Shown here one piece after another: positions 11,173 to 22,836 of a stretch of 64,000 nt of DNA. The DNA is from Serripes groenlandicus (Eukaryota; Mollusca; Bivalvia; Cardiida; Cardiidae), in assembly GCA_031761405.1 (NCBI GenBank), contig JASEVX010000003.1, forward strand, positions 146,831,527 through 146,895,526, given 5' to 3'. The position numbers were made by a program, and so were the translations under genes. Below the pieces are notes generated by a model. It saw only the letters and a program-made list of their open reading frames with translations. It was not told the DNA's origin and made no database searches. Numbering within the stretch: position 1 is the stretch's first letter; each line of letters opens with the position of its first letter.

Positions 11173-11666
11173 CATTGAAAACCGGGAAACAAAGTTATTT
11201 TCAATGGTATCAATGCAGTCCAGATATATAGCCCAATTCGTAAATCTCCTCGGACGAAATGAAACTCAGAGAAGACATATATGGACAGGAGTATGAGACA
11301 CGTTTAGGAATAAAAATCAATGTTTCAGTAAACATTTGCATGTAATGAATACAATGATCAGCCTGTGAATTCGGACATTCTAATCATGGTCAACATTGTT
11401 ATCCATGAAACAGTATTTATATCAAAAGCAAGTCCCTACCAATGTGGTAATTTGATAGAATCAATCATGATGATACAAATAGCTGAATACCAGGGGATTG
11501 AGGCTTAAAATGTAAATCAATACCACGGAAAGTGTAAAAAGTTTCGGGTCCTCAAACTGTTCCGTAATACGCTTTGAACGTAGCATACATGTTAATAAAT
11601 GATGGCTGATAAAATACGCATTTAGAATAAATGGTGGTTCGAATAACAGCTTAATTGTTCTACTAT
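11073..11666 (+). repeat. segmental duplication, copy A, block 2
   Basis: Collinear with 50047-50638, from 'CTTCGGATATTATCT' to 'TTAATTGTTCTACTA'. High identity, with one exchanged segment around 11530-11610. It lies in the same order and orientation as block 1, so one ancestral duplication with a ~7.7 kb insertion here or a deletion in copy B is the simplest account. Confidence 0.9.
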
Positions 11667-11839
11667 CTCGGCTGTTATTTGTAGGGACGGGTAACCTGAT
11701 ATTATGTATATAGTCTGATGTTCAGGCATTAACTGACATAAGGCGTTATACGACTTGTTACCTAAGGCAGTATGCAATTTGCACCAGAGGCGATCTTGGT
11801 GGTGATTGTCATTTATACAAACTAATACTAAGTATCATC

Positions 11840-13387
11840 TATAACTATATGGCATTTGGGGCATGAAGTCAAATATTTGCGAGAAAGTAAGCGTCCAATA
11901 AGTAAAGTTAATGTTTTACAGTACTGGAGATAATCTCGATATAACTGTGCAAATCACCATGCATTACTAGGCATGTACTCGCTGTGGAATAAAAGGTGTT
12001 TAGTTAGATTATCGTCTCCCATAAATCTGTTCTAATATTCTTCATTTGTATGATCAGTTATTGTTCGATTTATTTAGGAAATGTCACGCTTTCCGTAAAA
12101 TCTAACAGATATATAGTAAGCTTGTATTTCCCAAATATGCGATATATGTCTGGCATGAAGCCGAGGGCGTTTCGAGGTGAGTTTAAGAATTTTACAAACA
12201 TTTGAATGAACATAATTTTCAACATTTTAATTTCTGGAACATAGCAAAGCTTGCCGAAGTAAAAAGGTTTCATTTTGTCAATTTCGTATTCTAATGGACG
12301 CATTGCGATGGAGCAAAGAGCGACAATTGTTCTAGTTGAATATGGGAGTGATTGCATATGTTTGATGTACTGAATACGCGCTTGTTCGAGTAAATGAATG
12401 TGTTATTTTGTCAAGTCCTTCCATAATTCACAGCCGTATATTGCCGTAGGTAGAACTATCGAATCATATAAGCGTTTGCAGGTTAAAGGAAGAAGTTGTT
12501 CGTTATAAACATGAATATCGGCTAGACTAAAGTAGTTTTCCTAATCTTTCCACAAGCTTGCGACATAACTTCATCGAGACTCAGATATGTATTACATTAT
12601 ATACCTAGATGCGTGTATTTATCAGTATCCGTAACTTTATTAGAGCCTACATGTAGGTACCAAGTTTGATTACGAGTTTGGAATTCATTTTTCGATTCGT
12701 TGAAAACTAGAACATTACTTTTATTTGCGTTTTAAAAATAGTTGTCCAAAATAGAATTTTGGTAACACTGATCCAATAGTCGCTCAAGTTCATTTTTAAT
12801 CAATGATACTAATACCATATCATCTGCTGTCGTAGGACAACCGACACTGTAGTCGTTTATTCTTAGACAATAGTTAGAATTGGACAATTCCTCCGTTAAA
12901 TCATTAATAAATACAAGATACAACCGATTACTGAGGACTAGGCCCTGTCTGGTTCCCTGTAGTATTGGGAACCAATCGGAGGTACACCCTTGTGTTTTTA
13001 CACAGCTGTAAGCGTCTTGGAAGAGACTAGATTATTTTAAATAAACTTTTGTTCATGCCTGTTTTATATAATTGTGTCAATATGATATTGTGAGAAACTC
13101 AGTCGAAAGCTTGTCTGACATAAAACAAAACCTATGAGTAGACTTTCGAATTATTTTCCTTAGCAAAGTAAATACTCTCACGGAATAAAAAATGACGTCA
13201 TCAAACAGCTTATATTCTTCTGGAATCCTCCTTGTAGGGGATGTATCGAAACTGTAAGGTCTTTTTCTATGAAGTCGAGTATAATTCTTTCATACAATTT
13301 TAACATAGTCGAACATAAAGAAATTGCTCTATAGCTATTTGGATTGGATTTGTTTTTATTGCCTCCTTTATATGAAACTGTAATCAT
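11840..13387 (-). pseudogene. LINE reverse transcriptase, broken
   Basis: This would copy LINE RNA into DNA at the target site. On the minus strand 13178-13387 encodes YKGGNKNKSNPNSYRAISL, the typical entry to the RT domain; 13060-13160 carries a VRQAFD-like palm motif in another frame; 12732-12923 contains FINDLTEEL and TADDMVLVSL, where the catalytic Y/FADD box reads TADD. 12400-12530 decodes as an RT-thumb-like stretch ending YGCELW, and 12070-12357 as the post-RT segment with SPRNALGFMPDIYRIFGKY. A possible Cys-rich end (CPKCH) lies near 11840. At least four frame changes make it inactive. Assignment as RT is firm; the clade is not. Confidence 0.82.
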
Positions 13388-13670
13388 ACTACTAATGTAA
13401 GTGCCTTAAGAATGACGGATCCACCGTGCAATAGATGTTCATAATATACATTATCAGAACCACATGCTTTATTTTTTTATAAGATTTTAAATTTGTTTCA
13501 ACTTTCTTTTCGCCGATATTGATATCGTCGATTATATGTCCATCTAAAGAATTAAATATGGAAGTAAGCCCCATTTCTGCGCCAGTGTTAATTTCAGTTA
13601 TATTAAACTTTCATGTTGAGACGGGATATACAGATCAGAAAAATAGCTTTTCCAACCAACATTTATATCT

Positions 13671-15165
13671 TCAGGATCTCTGTATAATACGGCCATTGAA
13701 ATTCATCTCTGATGTTAATACATCATCTTTTCCTTTTTTGCGTTTATTAATAATCTTCCAAAAGTGATTATTATCAACTTCTGCTGCCGTATCTAATTCT
13801 TTTTCTAGAGAGTTGATGTAAATTTGAACTGTTTTTCTATGAAAATGTCTAAAGGTGTTTTTAGAATTTTTGTAATTATTGCACGATGGAGAGTCGCGAC
13901 CTCGTGGCCTATTTTCACTTAACCACAGCTTAAGTTTCATGTTAATATCTTTGTGTAATTTAGTTAAGTTGGAGTTCCAATATGGTTAAATAAAATAATT
14001 ATATCTTGGTTTTTAGATTGGTTTCTCTGTTGCCCTATGTATATATTGTAGGATATTGTGATAAAGTCATCAATTTCGGAGTGGGAGGAATTAGTTTCCC
14101 CTGAAATAAGTATTGATTTTAAAATAATTGCTCATCATTTTCTAAAGATTGTTTATAATTCAAAATGGAGCGTTGTTTCAAAGTACTCCAGCTTATTGCG
14201 TACAAATTAGAAACTTTTATCGGCTGGTTATGACTAGTGTTTGTCTGACCAATTATCTCACACAATAAAGGGCAGTGCGTGGAGAAGTCAATAGCAGTGT
14301 CCTCCACAGTACTATATTTCCATACTGAGGGGAGATCATGTTTTGCGATCACCATATGATCTATCAATGTTTCTCTTGCAGAATTATAAGGAATATAACT
14401 ATATTCAGATCCGGAGCATATTTGAAAATTATCTAGGGCCATTAAGTTATGCCTGAGTATTAATTCAATTAACATCGTGCCCCTATTGTCAAGTGTAAAG
14501 GAAATATTGGAACGCACGGGAAGTTCGGTGTTAAAATCCCCCATTATGAGTATTGTTAATTTCTGAAAATACTAACATATAGCCAATTATAATTAACACA
14601 AGCTATCTTTAAATGTTTGACTAGAATGATTTTGCAAGGTAAGTACACTTGCAGAAGATAGATCGTTTGACCTGATAAAGCCGTTATCTCAATCCAAACT
14701 ATGTGCTGACTATTACTATGCAACGGTGATATCAAACCGTTCCACGCGGTCTTCTATAATAATGCTAGACGTCTTTTCCCCACGTCTGATCTGAAATTGA
14801 GCAACTTAAATACTTGCTATTTATTAGATTAAGGATTGATTGATTGATAAGGGTTTAACCCCGTTTCAAACAATTGTTCAGTCATAGCACGGCGACCAGT
14901 TCACCTACTCATGCGTTTCTTGATTATCCAACACCAATACACCACACAACATACTTTCCAAGTAACTGGCTGCTTTTCCACATAGACTGTTAAGCAGCCC
15001 ATTGGTGAAAGACTTATATTAAGGAAGGTGTTCATAAAGCCAATGTTCGGAAATGCCAATTATGTCGATATCATTTTTATCTAGAAGGTCGCATAGATAG
15101 CTCGAACTGGACATGATGCCTGTTGCATTCCAGCTTGCAACTTTCAATAAACCTTGAGCCATTTT
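13671..15165 (-). pseudogene. LINE APE-type endonuclease and linker, broken
   Basis: This would nick target DNA to prime reverse transcription. The N-terminus is at 15030-15165: a Met followed by LLKVASWNATGI and IDIIGISEHWLY, the usual start of the endonuclease. After an insertion the domain resumes near 14590 with ILIMGDFNTE and runs through 'ETLIDHMV' to 'FSTHCPLL'. The last motif is normally SDH; here it reads STH, so a catalytic Asp is lost. 13671-13940 is a basic linker (HFWKIINKRKKGKDD) normally placed between endonuclease and RT. Confidence 0.8.
14600..15015 (+). repeat. SINE-like insert splitting the LINE endonuclease
   Basis: The segment 'GCGACCAGTTCACCTACTCA' (about 14892) onward, including 'GGCTGCTTTTCCACATAGAC' (about 14968), recurs at 62750-62850 with the same order of phrases. 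It separates two parts of the LINE endonuclease, so it inserted after the LINE. The left boundary is uncertain. Confidence 0.6.
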
Positions 15166-15206
15166 AATCTACGCCTGCACACGTATGAAGGACGGTGTAC
15201 CTATTG

Positions 15207-15516
15207 TAACGGGAACGGGGTAGAGATATAACTATCACTTCTATAGCCTTGCTGTGAAAGCCGGCTTTTATAGCAACGTTGGTAGAGTGGTTGACCCTTT
15301 CTTAAAGTTAAGCAACATTCATCGCGGTTAGTGACTGGATGGGTGACCCGCGCTGGCTTAACTCCGGTACACGTTACAAATGTTGGCAGCTGTGAGATTT
15401 TGGGTTTGATATCACCATCATCCCTTGACCTCGGCGGTTCCCATTGATATTACATAGACTCCGCTCTGGTGTACTGCTTGTGTACAGTTGTGTGACTTCG
15501 GGTTGAAGTTAGAAAT
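15207..15516 (+). repeat. 5S-rRNA-like repeat unit 1
   Basis: Starts GTAACGGGAACGGGG. At 15304-15373 it contains AAGTTAAGCAAC and GGTTAGTGACTGGATGGGTG followed by ACC, closely matching the internal promoter region (A box to C box) of metazoan 5S rRNA. The 5' third of 5S rRNA is not recognisable. It is therefore a 5S-derived repeat or 5S pseudogene, not a working rRNA gene. Confidence 0.7.
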
Positions 15517-15690
15517 GTAACGGGAACGGGGTTAAGGTATAACTATCACTTATACAGCCCTGCTGTGGAAGCCGGCTTTTATAGCGATGTTGGTAAAGTG
15601 GTTGTCATTTTCTTAAATTTAAGCAACGTCCATCGCGGTTAGTTCCTGGATGGGTGACCCGCGATGGCTTAACGTCGGGACACGTTACAC
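15517..15690 (+). repeat. 5S-rRNA-like repeat unit 2 (truncated)
   Basis: Repeats unit 1 with a 310-bp period: the same GTAACGGGAACGGGG start, 'GGAAGCCGGCTTTTATAGC', TTAAGCAACGTCCATCGCGG and GTTCCTGGATGGGTGACC. It breaks off after 'GGGACACGTTACACT', where the LINE ORF1-like tail begins. Confidence 0.7.
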
Positions 15691-15729
15691 TATCTTCATG
15701 TTCGAAGTCATATTAATTTTCATACTGAT

Positions 15730-15954
15730 TTTAGTAGTGTTGACTGGCGTATTGGTTTTCTCGCGCGGAATTGTGGCGATCTTGTCTATGACCCGCCCAA
15801 AGAACTTGTTTGCTTTACATGGTATCCATGGACGATAGTTTATCCCCCGCGGCCAGAGGCTGGGATCGTCCGTCAATTTAATTGTGTTTTCATCGTCTTC
15901 AATGGTCACGCGAACAGTTACATTTCCGTAACGACGGTTTCTCGGAATTAACAC
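15730..15954 (-). pseudogene. LINE ORF1 C-terminal-like fragment
   Basis: A minus-strand frame contains VTIEDDENTIKLTDDPSLWP followed by RGINYRPWIP. A 'DPSLWP.G' ending of this style is typical of ORF1 proteins in invertebrate LINEs, and it lies directly upstream of the endonuclease remnant in LINE order. The fragment ends where the 5S-like repeat begins. Identification is by motif resemblance only. Confidence 0.45.
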
Positions 15955-15960
15955 CTTCGT

Positions 15961-16452
15961 TACTTTCGGCCTCGACGTTCAATGTCTTTCGATACTATGA
16001 TTTCCGTAACGTTTGATTTAACACCACCGATAGAGAAGCTTTTGGTGCGCTAATAGACGTATTGATTCATTGGTAAGGTAATTACCAGGGTCACGACGAG
16101 TGGAGGTAAGTTATTCGAGGAAGTGGGTATTTTCAATCGATGTGACAGTCTTTTAATAAGGGTCAAATTAATTACCATATTGGTACTTATTGATCGGGCA
16201 ATTGATGAAGGTAGGCGAAGATTAATGAGCGACAGGTAAAACCTGTTTACTTATACCACAGAACTCTCGTCTGTTATCCGGAAATCTGCCCGTTTTTATT
16301 AGCTTGTATCGATCGCTATATAGGTCAAATAAAACTAAGTAAATTTCTTCTTTGTTACAGCCCTCATTTCATTGTCAATTTTTCTTCACCCGATATCACT
16401 GAAAAGAGTATCAACCCACCTATAATACAATCCAATGAAATGGATTGGGGTC
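15961..16452. other. unassigned sequence upstream of the LINE
   Basis: No repeat or gene recognised. The words GAAAACCTGTTTAC and similar do not recur. It may include the LINE 5' region. Confidence 0.4.
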
Positions 16453-16640
16453 CAGGGGCCCGTTTTATCAACGGTCGTAACTCGGTCTTAACTAAGATTG
16501 TCGTAAGTTTGGACGTAAGTCCGGAGTTACGTCCGATTACCGTTTTATCAAACAATCGTAGCTAAGATATTCGTAAGTTTCGGGTGAAAAGTTACGACTG
16601 CTCGGAGGCAGTCTTAAGTCGGTGAAAAGTCGCAAATATG
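16453..16640 (+). mobile_element. transposon end with CAGGGGCCCG terminus
   Basis: CAGGGGCCCGTTTTATCAA (16453-16471) is followed by subterminal repeats: TCGTAACT, TAACTAAGAT, TCGTAAGTTT, 'TTTTATCAAACAATCGTAGC'. The exact inverted 19-mer lies at 31733-31751 beside a related TCGTAGCTAAGAT. No transposase lies nearby. This is one end of a DNA transposon or MITE. Confidence 0.6.
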
Positions 16641-17971
16641 GCGGCGATCAGAACAAAATCCGTCGACTCAAAACTATTTTCGTCTTAATTGCCAGAGACA
16701 ATCATGGTGTTTTTATGTCGTGCCGTAGTGTTCTCTCGACATACACATCCGAGTCGGAGTATTTCAAGGATCGAAAACACACTGATTAGTCAAAAGACGA
16801 CGACATTCGACACCAGCTCCCAGCAGCCACATCTGAGAATTGTTTTTAAATGTACGTATGTGTTGAAATACAATACCAAATTTAATAACTTGCGTTAAGA
16901 ACATATCTAGGTCAAATTATCTAAGGGACGATACTCTCAGTTTACAGACTACAGTTGTCGTTTCCACAGTTGTTGGCCGGTCAAATATCGAGTTTTAAAA
17001 ACGCTAATGCTGCGACAAGATCATTATTAACTACAGATAAGTTTAATTGATTTCTGTAGGATTCTTTAATAGTATGAAATCATCAATTAGTGTTTGTTCA
17101 TTTTAACATGCTCAATTTGTTTAAACACCACGGGTACCGTATGTTTTGTTTAGGAAACTATACGATCCGTACCCAAGATTGAACGTACCAAATGTCTCAT
17201 GAGTAAGACTGTTCATCAACTCTGTCAGTCATCTTAATTCAATTATTCATGGCATACTACAAATGTCACGAATAAAGACATATACATGTATATACTTTAT
17301 TAATTCTTTCAATAGCTCTAGTTGCATTGAAAATTTTGGTCAATTTAGATAAACAAATTTAGAGGTTGTTGTTTATTATGATTATGAAGTTCTAGTTGGC
17401 ATGCTTAAGTGTGTTACAAGGCAAAAAGTTAGCACAGAATACAGAAAAACCAGGGACACTATATTACATGCAATATAGTGTCCCTGGACAAACTAAACAA
17501 ATTGTAAACATGTTTCATCGTGTGAATTTCATAGACTTTCAACTTTCAATTTGACAACTACTTGATCACACACACATGAATACGTCATTCTAACCATTAC
17601 CCTTGAAAATGAGTGGAAATACATACAGAATCTCAGATGTTATCAGTGAACCCGTCTCACACAAGTCTGATATTATATCTGTTATGAACATCGCAAATCT
17701 ATGTAGAGTATCCGCCTTGAAAACTAGAGATCCCAGGTTTGAGCTCCAGACTGGCTGCATGATGTTTTTCTCTCTCTGTGTCATATTAGTAAAGCAATGG
17801 TCCTGTTACCAATTTAATATCTCGCAATTATTTTACTTACAGACTGACAAGTTAATTGGTCTATTCTACCATAACTACCATAACAAAGAGACGTGTTAGC
17901 TATTTGACAGATCTTATTCCAGACTCCCAGAGGCAGTTGCAGACTTGCAAGGTATGACTTTTTGTGGCTGT
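16641..17971. other. unassigned DNA with a SINE-like patch
   Basis: No gene found. 'ATATGGCGGCGATCAGA' near 16636 starts only a 16-codon frame. At about 17700-17752, 'CTATGTAGAGTATCC' and 'CCCAGGTTTGAGCTCC' resemble weak A and B boxes. A perfect hairpin (17450-17487) is listed separately. Confidence 0.4.
17450..17487. repeat. perfect 16-bp-arm hairpin
   Basis: CCAGGGACACTATATT, a 6-base loop ACATGC, then AATATAGTGTCCCTGG. The arms pair without a mismatch. It could be a minimal foldback or MITE remnant ('CCAGGGAC' ends). No promoter or T run marks it as a transcribed RNA. Confidence 0.9.
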
Positions 17972-18203
17972 TTAAAGTCTTCCCCACATGTATACACATG
18001 TATACAAACACTTTATTACACCTCTGTAGCAAACAACTTTTGAAATCATTGTGGCAAAAGGAGAAATTGCTCATTTCTCAATTTGCCACATTGTTTTAAA
18101 CTTTATTCAATAAGTGTTCTATCATTTCTTGAGAGTTTCCATATTTTTTAGATGATTTCAAAGTCGTCTGGTACAGATTTTTTGTATATGGGAAAGGGTT
18201 GAA
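17972..18203. mobile_element. TTAA snapback MITE (family A), decayed left end
   Basis: Right end ATGGGAAAGGGTT; interior 'GTGGCAAAAGGAGAAATTGC' with the central hairpin and 'AAAGTCGTCTGG'. The left terminus is degenerate (TTTAAAGTCTTCCCCACATG). Confidence 0.7.
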
Positions 18204-18319
18204 CTTTATGAAGTTGTATATATATCTTCAAATTCCATGACTGTCATGCCTATGATTATTGAATTAAATTGACTAGTTGTTTGATCTTTAGTTGACAAAC
18301 ATATACAGGGATTATACAT

Positions 18320-18975
18320 CATATTTTACCTCCTTCCCACCTATAGACTATTCAATTTGCTGTTTGTCACAATCAGGGTGAGTGTATTAATATGATGCAC
18401 TGCATTGAATTTTTATTCAACTCTTACCAACGACCACATCTCTTCAAATTATTAAGTAAGATAACTCTATTCTGCATTTAATGCAAGTTATGGCTCTTCT
18501 TTTATATACAATTTATGGGTAAACTTTTGCGTGCATCTACATTAAGAGTCCATATCTCAGTAATTGCTTTAATAATGCATTGCATTGAAACTTTATACAA
18601 CCCTTCCCAACCATCACACCTATTTAACTAATCAAAAAGTATAACACACTCCTGCATTTAATGCAAATTATGGCCCTTTTTTTACTTAGAAATTCTGGTT
18701 AAAGTTTTGGTTACAACTACATTAACAGTCAATATCTTAGTAACTAGTTAATGCATTGTATTGAAACTACAGCCCTTCGCAACTATCATACGTTGTTTGA
18801 AAATAATTAAATTATATAAATCTATTCTGCATATAATGAAATTTATCACAGTTTAAGAAATTCTGGTTAATGTTTTGCACGCAACTGCATATCTCAGTAG
18901 CTAAAACTGCATATCTCAGTAGCTAATAAGCATTGGAAATAGTCGAGCGAGCTGTCTTATGGACAGCTTTTGTTG
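18320..18975 (+). repeat. ~180-bp tandem repeat, three units, 'GCTGTC..GGACAGC' end
   Basis: 'TGCACTGCATTGAA' (18394), 'TGCATTGCATTGAAAC' (18576) and 'TGCATTGTATTGAAAC' (18752) mark three units, each with 'TGCATTTAATGCAA'-like and 'CTCAGTAA'-like phrases. The element closes with AGTCGAGCGAGCTGTCTTAT then GGACAGCTTTTGTT. Non-coding, of the same general style as other bivalve tandem-repeat elements. Confidence 0.65.
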
Positions 18976-19732
18976 TGTGTCTTGTTATAAGAGTTAAGAC
19001 TCAATTATACTGATGTTTGTTTTTAAGCAGATAAATCTCAGAATACTAATTCAAACACATACTAGAATGAAATTTGATCTGAATTTTCAAATAATTCTCA
19101 TTAACTTTTGCAGCTACCAACTTCTGAAAACATTATGAGAAAGGAGGGGATTTTATAACATGAGCAGGCTATCCTTTGCCTACAATAATTTCAGCAGTTT
19201 TACTTTTCCTTTTCATATGCTGATAACTGTTCATGCCTTTTGCAATCATTGTGGCAATTATTGTGTGCAAATTTCTCCTAAAAAAGGGTTAAGATGCCTA
19301 CAGTGTACAATTGTAAAACACCAACATATTTTATTTTTCTACTTTTATTTTTTTCAGCCTGTAAAATTTCCCAAGATGTATGATCACTGTGCTTTCTACT
19401 TTTGGTTCCATTGTTCATTTATTGAGGGAAATAAGTAAGTATTAGGAAAACATAGTTATATTCCATCTATTTGAACTTTTTCAAATATTTAGACAAATTT
19501 CAATGCATTTGCAGCAGACAATGTTTGAAAATATTGTGTCGACAAGAGAAATTGCTCAATGTGTGTCAATTCTGATTTGAGCAGAAATCAGACAGATTTG
19601 AACCAATACTGTTCAGAAATGCTATAAAGTCATTCATTTTCTCATAAACAAAATAGATGACTCTATGATGAGGTTTATTATCAATGGTTTCTTATGAGAA
19701 GTAATATTTTGATTCATTTAATTGATGTTATA
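18976..19732. other. AT-rich DNA with family A MITE scraps
   Basis: Scraps with family A vocabulary lie near 19240-19290 ('CAATCATTGTGGCAATTATT', AAAAAAGGGTTAAG) and 19500-19570 ('GCAGCAGACAATGTTTGAAA'). No intact termini pair up. No gene recognised. Confidence 0.5.
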
Positions 19733-20041
19733 TAACCCTTTCCCACATATAGAAGCTTTCTGATGCCTCTGCAGCAGACGTCTTTTGAAAACATAGTGAC
19801 AAAAGAAGAAGTTGCTTAAAACGATCAATTTCTCCTTTTGCCACAATGTTTTCAACACTCTTATATATTTATACTTTCTTATATTAGGGGTAATTTCACT
19901 CTCATTGAAACAAGACCTACTCTTCACAATGTTCTCAACTATTTTCAGTTATTATACCTTCATATAGAGATTTTCAATTTTATTTTACTAATTGTCTTCA
20001 AAGTGGTCTACTGCAGATTTTCTGTATGTGGGAAAGGTTAA
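19733..20041. mobile_element. TTAA-type snapback MITE (family A), enlarged
   Basis: TAACCCTTTCCCACATA at the left, GTATGTGGGAAAGGTTAA at the right, and the central 'GAAGTTGCTTAAAACGATC' hairpin region. It is longer than other copies because of extra sequence in the right half. Confidence 0.78.
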
Positions 20042-22183
20042 ACTCAGATGCCTTTGAGGTGTTGACTGATCTGCTGCAGATATACTGTACTTAAATTGGA
20101 CAAGGTTAATTATAATATATATTTTAAATTTGTCATAAATTATTGAAGAAAAAGTAATCTGATATTTTAGAATTCAGCTTATGCAAAGATTTCTTTGGTA
20201 GATTTGAATTTTGATGTATTTATTCAATATGCAATTACAAATTTCCTTTGATAAATGAATTGTTGAATTTCACAACTTAAATTTTCAGGTGAATACTGAT
20301 TAACAATACAACATACATGGTCGTTGGTTATGTCACCTATACAGAAATAGCCTGACAATGCGTTGTCACTAGGAATTCAAGTTTATGTTACCATTTGATT
20401 CAAGTGACTGTGAAACATCCTAGTGTAAAGAGCTTCCAATTAAACAGAGAAGAAAATCAAGCAAATAATGTTGACTACAGACAGTTGATATGATTTGGAC
20501 CTATAAAGTATTCTAAGTAGTATAGAGAGAACACAGACATGTTAATGTTGCCAAAAAAAAAATTGGGACAAATAAAGAAAAGCATAAATTGCTCATTACA
20601 GGCAATTTCTATTCGTTTCACAATGTTCTGTACTTTGTCCACGATTTGATGCCAAGGTCATACCAACAAACTTGTAGTTGTGTATTCTCTAGCTGAGAAA
20701 GCATTATGAGTGATGCATCAATGTCAGGATGACTTTCTGTTAGCAATAGTTAATTACCTAACATATGCTATGACACATAATATAACTTAATGCGAATTAA
20801 AACGAAAGTTTCGCAAAAAATAATTTAACAGTTACAAGATTATTTTTAGTTCATTTAATATTCGATCGAGAGATCTTTATCGAAAAGATATATAGTTTAG
20901 ACTCCCGTTTGTCTACCATTTGCAAACATTTCAAGACTATCTATTGAGCAGATCTTAAATCACAATGTCGTTAAATGTAGATTTATATATTAATACGCAT
21001 CCAGGGTAATAACATGAACATTTATATTTTCATTATCATCAATTTCAATCTTTTAAGTAATCTACTCCCTTACACATAATGGTAGGTTGTATTAATGTGC
21101 TTCGCTTTAAAGATTTAAAGTAGTTTTAAAATACATTAAAACTACAATAAAATGTATTTAGATTTTCATAGTATATTAACTGTCTTGTTTACTTCAATGT
21201 TTTACTGAATGTTATTCTAAATTTAGATTTTTTCATCACAATACATTTAAATTCCGTCTATCCTTAAAATCAAATAAATTGATTTATATTTATAGTTCTA
21301 TACCCCTTTAGGTACCCCCTAATCCCGGATTAGTGATAGGTGTTAATCTGTACGAGTCGACGAACACACCGTTTTTACAACGTAGACTATGTCAAACCTT
21401 AAGTATCAATTATAAAATCGATAATTGTCACGCATACGTTTACCCGAGTTCTTATCGTATGTATATAACCAGACATTACATTGACGACCGGTTTGTTCGA
21501 TATTTTTTAATCAACACACATGTATAAAGTGTATAAACGGTGACAGTCTGCATATCATTACGAAAGTAATAGTTGAGTTCCGTTAAGCCCTCCCAGCTTA
21601 ACCAAAACATAGTCGACGTTTACATCATAGACAGCTATTGCAACACTTAAAAAATCATATTTGTTTAACATTGCATTACGTCTCAAAAGTATGCAGCTTT
21701 CCTCTGTATTACATCTTTAAAATCAAATTCACATCAGCAAACAAATTGAATTGTCCGCCATGTCTTCTAACACGCGGTTAAATTGACTAGACGAAATCGG
21801 TAAAAAAAACGTAAACGAAATATCACCCAATTCCCTATGCTTTCTGTATGAATAAGATCTATAATTATTTCTTTAATTATTTTATTCGGTTAAATATCAA
21901 ATTCGGTAAACAAGCGACACCTGAATAAATATACTGCTCAGAAAATGTTGCGATTAGGTTTATCGTTTTGAAGGGATTTTCTTTCTTGATTTACATCAAC
22001 TTGAAATTCAAATATATCTGTTGAGAAAGAAAGAGAGTATAAGTACAGTTGAAAACATGTAATATATACGTAAACAATAGCTTATACTTTTACTTGTAAA
22101 ATCGCCTTTATTTGAAAAAGGAAATGGAAAATACCAGTAGTCGGATAAACCTGAAATCGTATACCGATTTTTGATTCAAAAAA
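20042..22183. other. unassigned AT-rich DNA
   Basis: No recognised gene or repeat apart from a family A scrap near 20555-20640 (central hairpin 'AAATTGCTCATTACAGGCAA'). The open frames here are short and of unremarkable composition. Confidence 0.5.
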
Positions 22184-22310
22184 CGAGTATTCGAATATAT
22201 TCGAATAAGTAAAACGAATATTCGAATATATTCGAATAAGTAAAACGAATATTCGAATATATTCGAATAAGTAAAACGAATATTCGAATATCGTTTTCAG
22301 TATTCGTTCC
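22184..22310 (+). repeat. 31-bp minisatellite, 'CGAATATTCGAATA'
   Basis: GTAAAACGAAT recurs at 22209, 22240 and 22271, an exact 31-bp period. Units consist of overlapping TTCGAA palindromes. It ends in 'TATTCGTTCCCATCCCTA', the same phrase that ends the related repeat at 28410-28492. Confidence 0.9.
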
Positions 22311-22542
22311 CATCCCTAGTATATTGTCATATATTTGTAAATAGTTGACACAAAAACATGAATGAGGAGTCTTTTTGTATGTTTTCAGGCATAAGGAATC
22401 CAATGGAACTATTATTTAGTTGATAAAATGCATATAAAGCAACAAATTGGCCAAATTCATGTTAAAATTCAAAATGGCCGCCATACGAATTGTGAATATA
22501 TACGAGCGGTCGTATTGTACCGAGTAATGTAACTAGCGTTTG

Positions 22543-22770
22543 TTACGAAACTTCTTTGATCCGAAAGTGTAAGTATTCGTACCGAGTTATCGTCCTTTTA
22601 TGTTCTTTACGCCATTTGTTTACGGTCGAGCTTCGTCCCTTATCTCTTCGTGTCATATGAGAATTATTAGGGTGTGTCCCTAACATTTTTGTACTAAAAA
22701 AATCGGATTCGTCCAGAGCAACTTCGTCATCGCTTTGGAATGTGTTTACGGGTTTACTATTACCTTGCAT
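22543..22770 (-). CDS. hypothetical 75-aa ORF
   Basis: A Met-initiated minus-strand ORF of 75 codons. The first half is acidic (FQSDDEVALDESDFF), the second strongly basic (TRRDKGRSSTVNKWRKEHKR). The charge layout and codon mixture look more protein-like than most short frames in this window, and the flanks carry 'AAAATGGCCGCCAT'. I do not recognise a domain. It could be an exon, a transposon ORF fragment, or chance. Confidence 0.22.
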   Translation of the reverse strand: MQGNSKPVNTFQSDDEVALDESDFFSTKMLGTHPNNSHMTRRDKGRSSTVNKWRKEHKRTITRYEYLHFRIKEVS

Positions 22771-22836
22771 AGTCAGTCTTACTAGTCATAGTATTGTTGA
22801 TGTTAGTTCAGATGTGTCTGTTAATGTGATAGATCT

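Larger units (their letters stand above)
11830..15960 (-). mobile_element. degenerate non-LTR retrotransposon (LINE)
   Basis: On the minus strand, decayed protein pieces appear in LINE order: an ORF1-like tail (15730-15954), an endonuclease start (15030-15165) and remainder (14119-14590), a linker, RT motifs (13387 down to 12732), then the post-RT region to about 11840. Frames change repeatedly and stops intervene, so it is dead. A SINE-like repeat (about 14600-15015) and two 5S-like units (15207-15690) interrupt it. The clade is unclear; an endonuclease of APE type points to a Jockey/CR1/L2-like lineage. Confidence 0.82.

Noticed and set aside
15304..15373. Functional 5S rRNA gene
   Set aside because: Only the middle and 3' promoter region resembles 5S; the 5' third and normal 3' pairing partner are missing.
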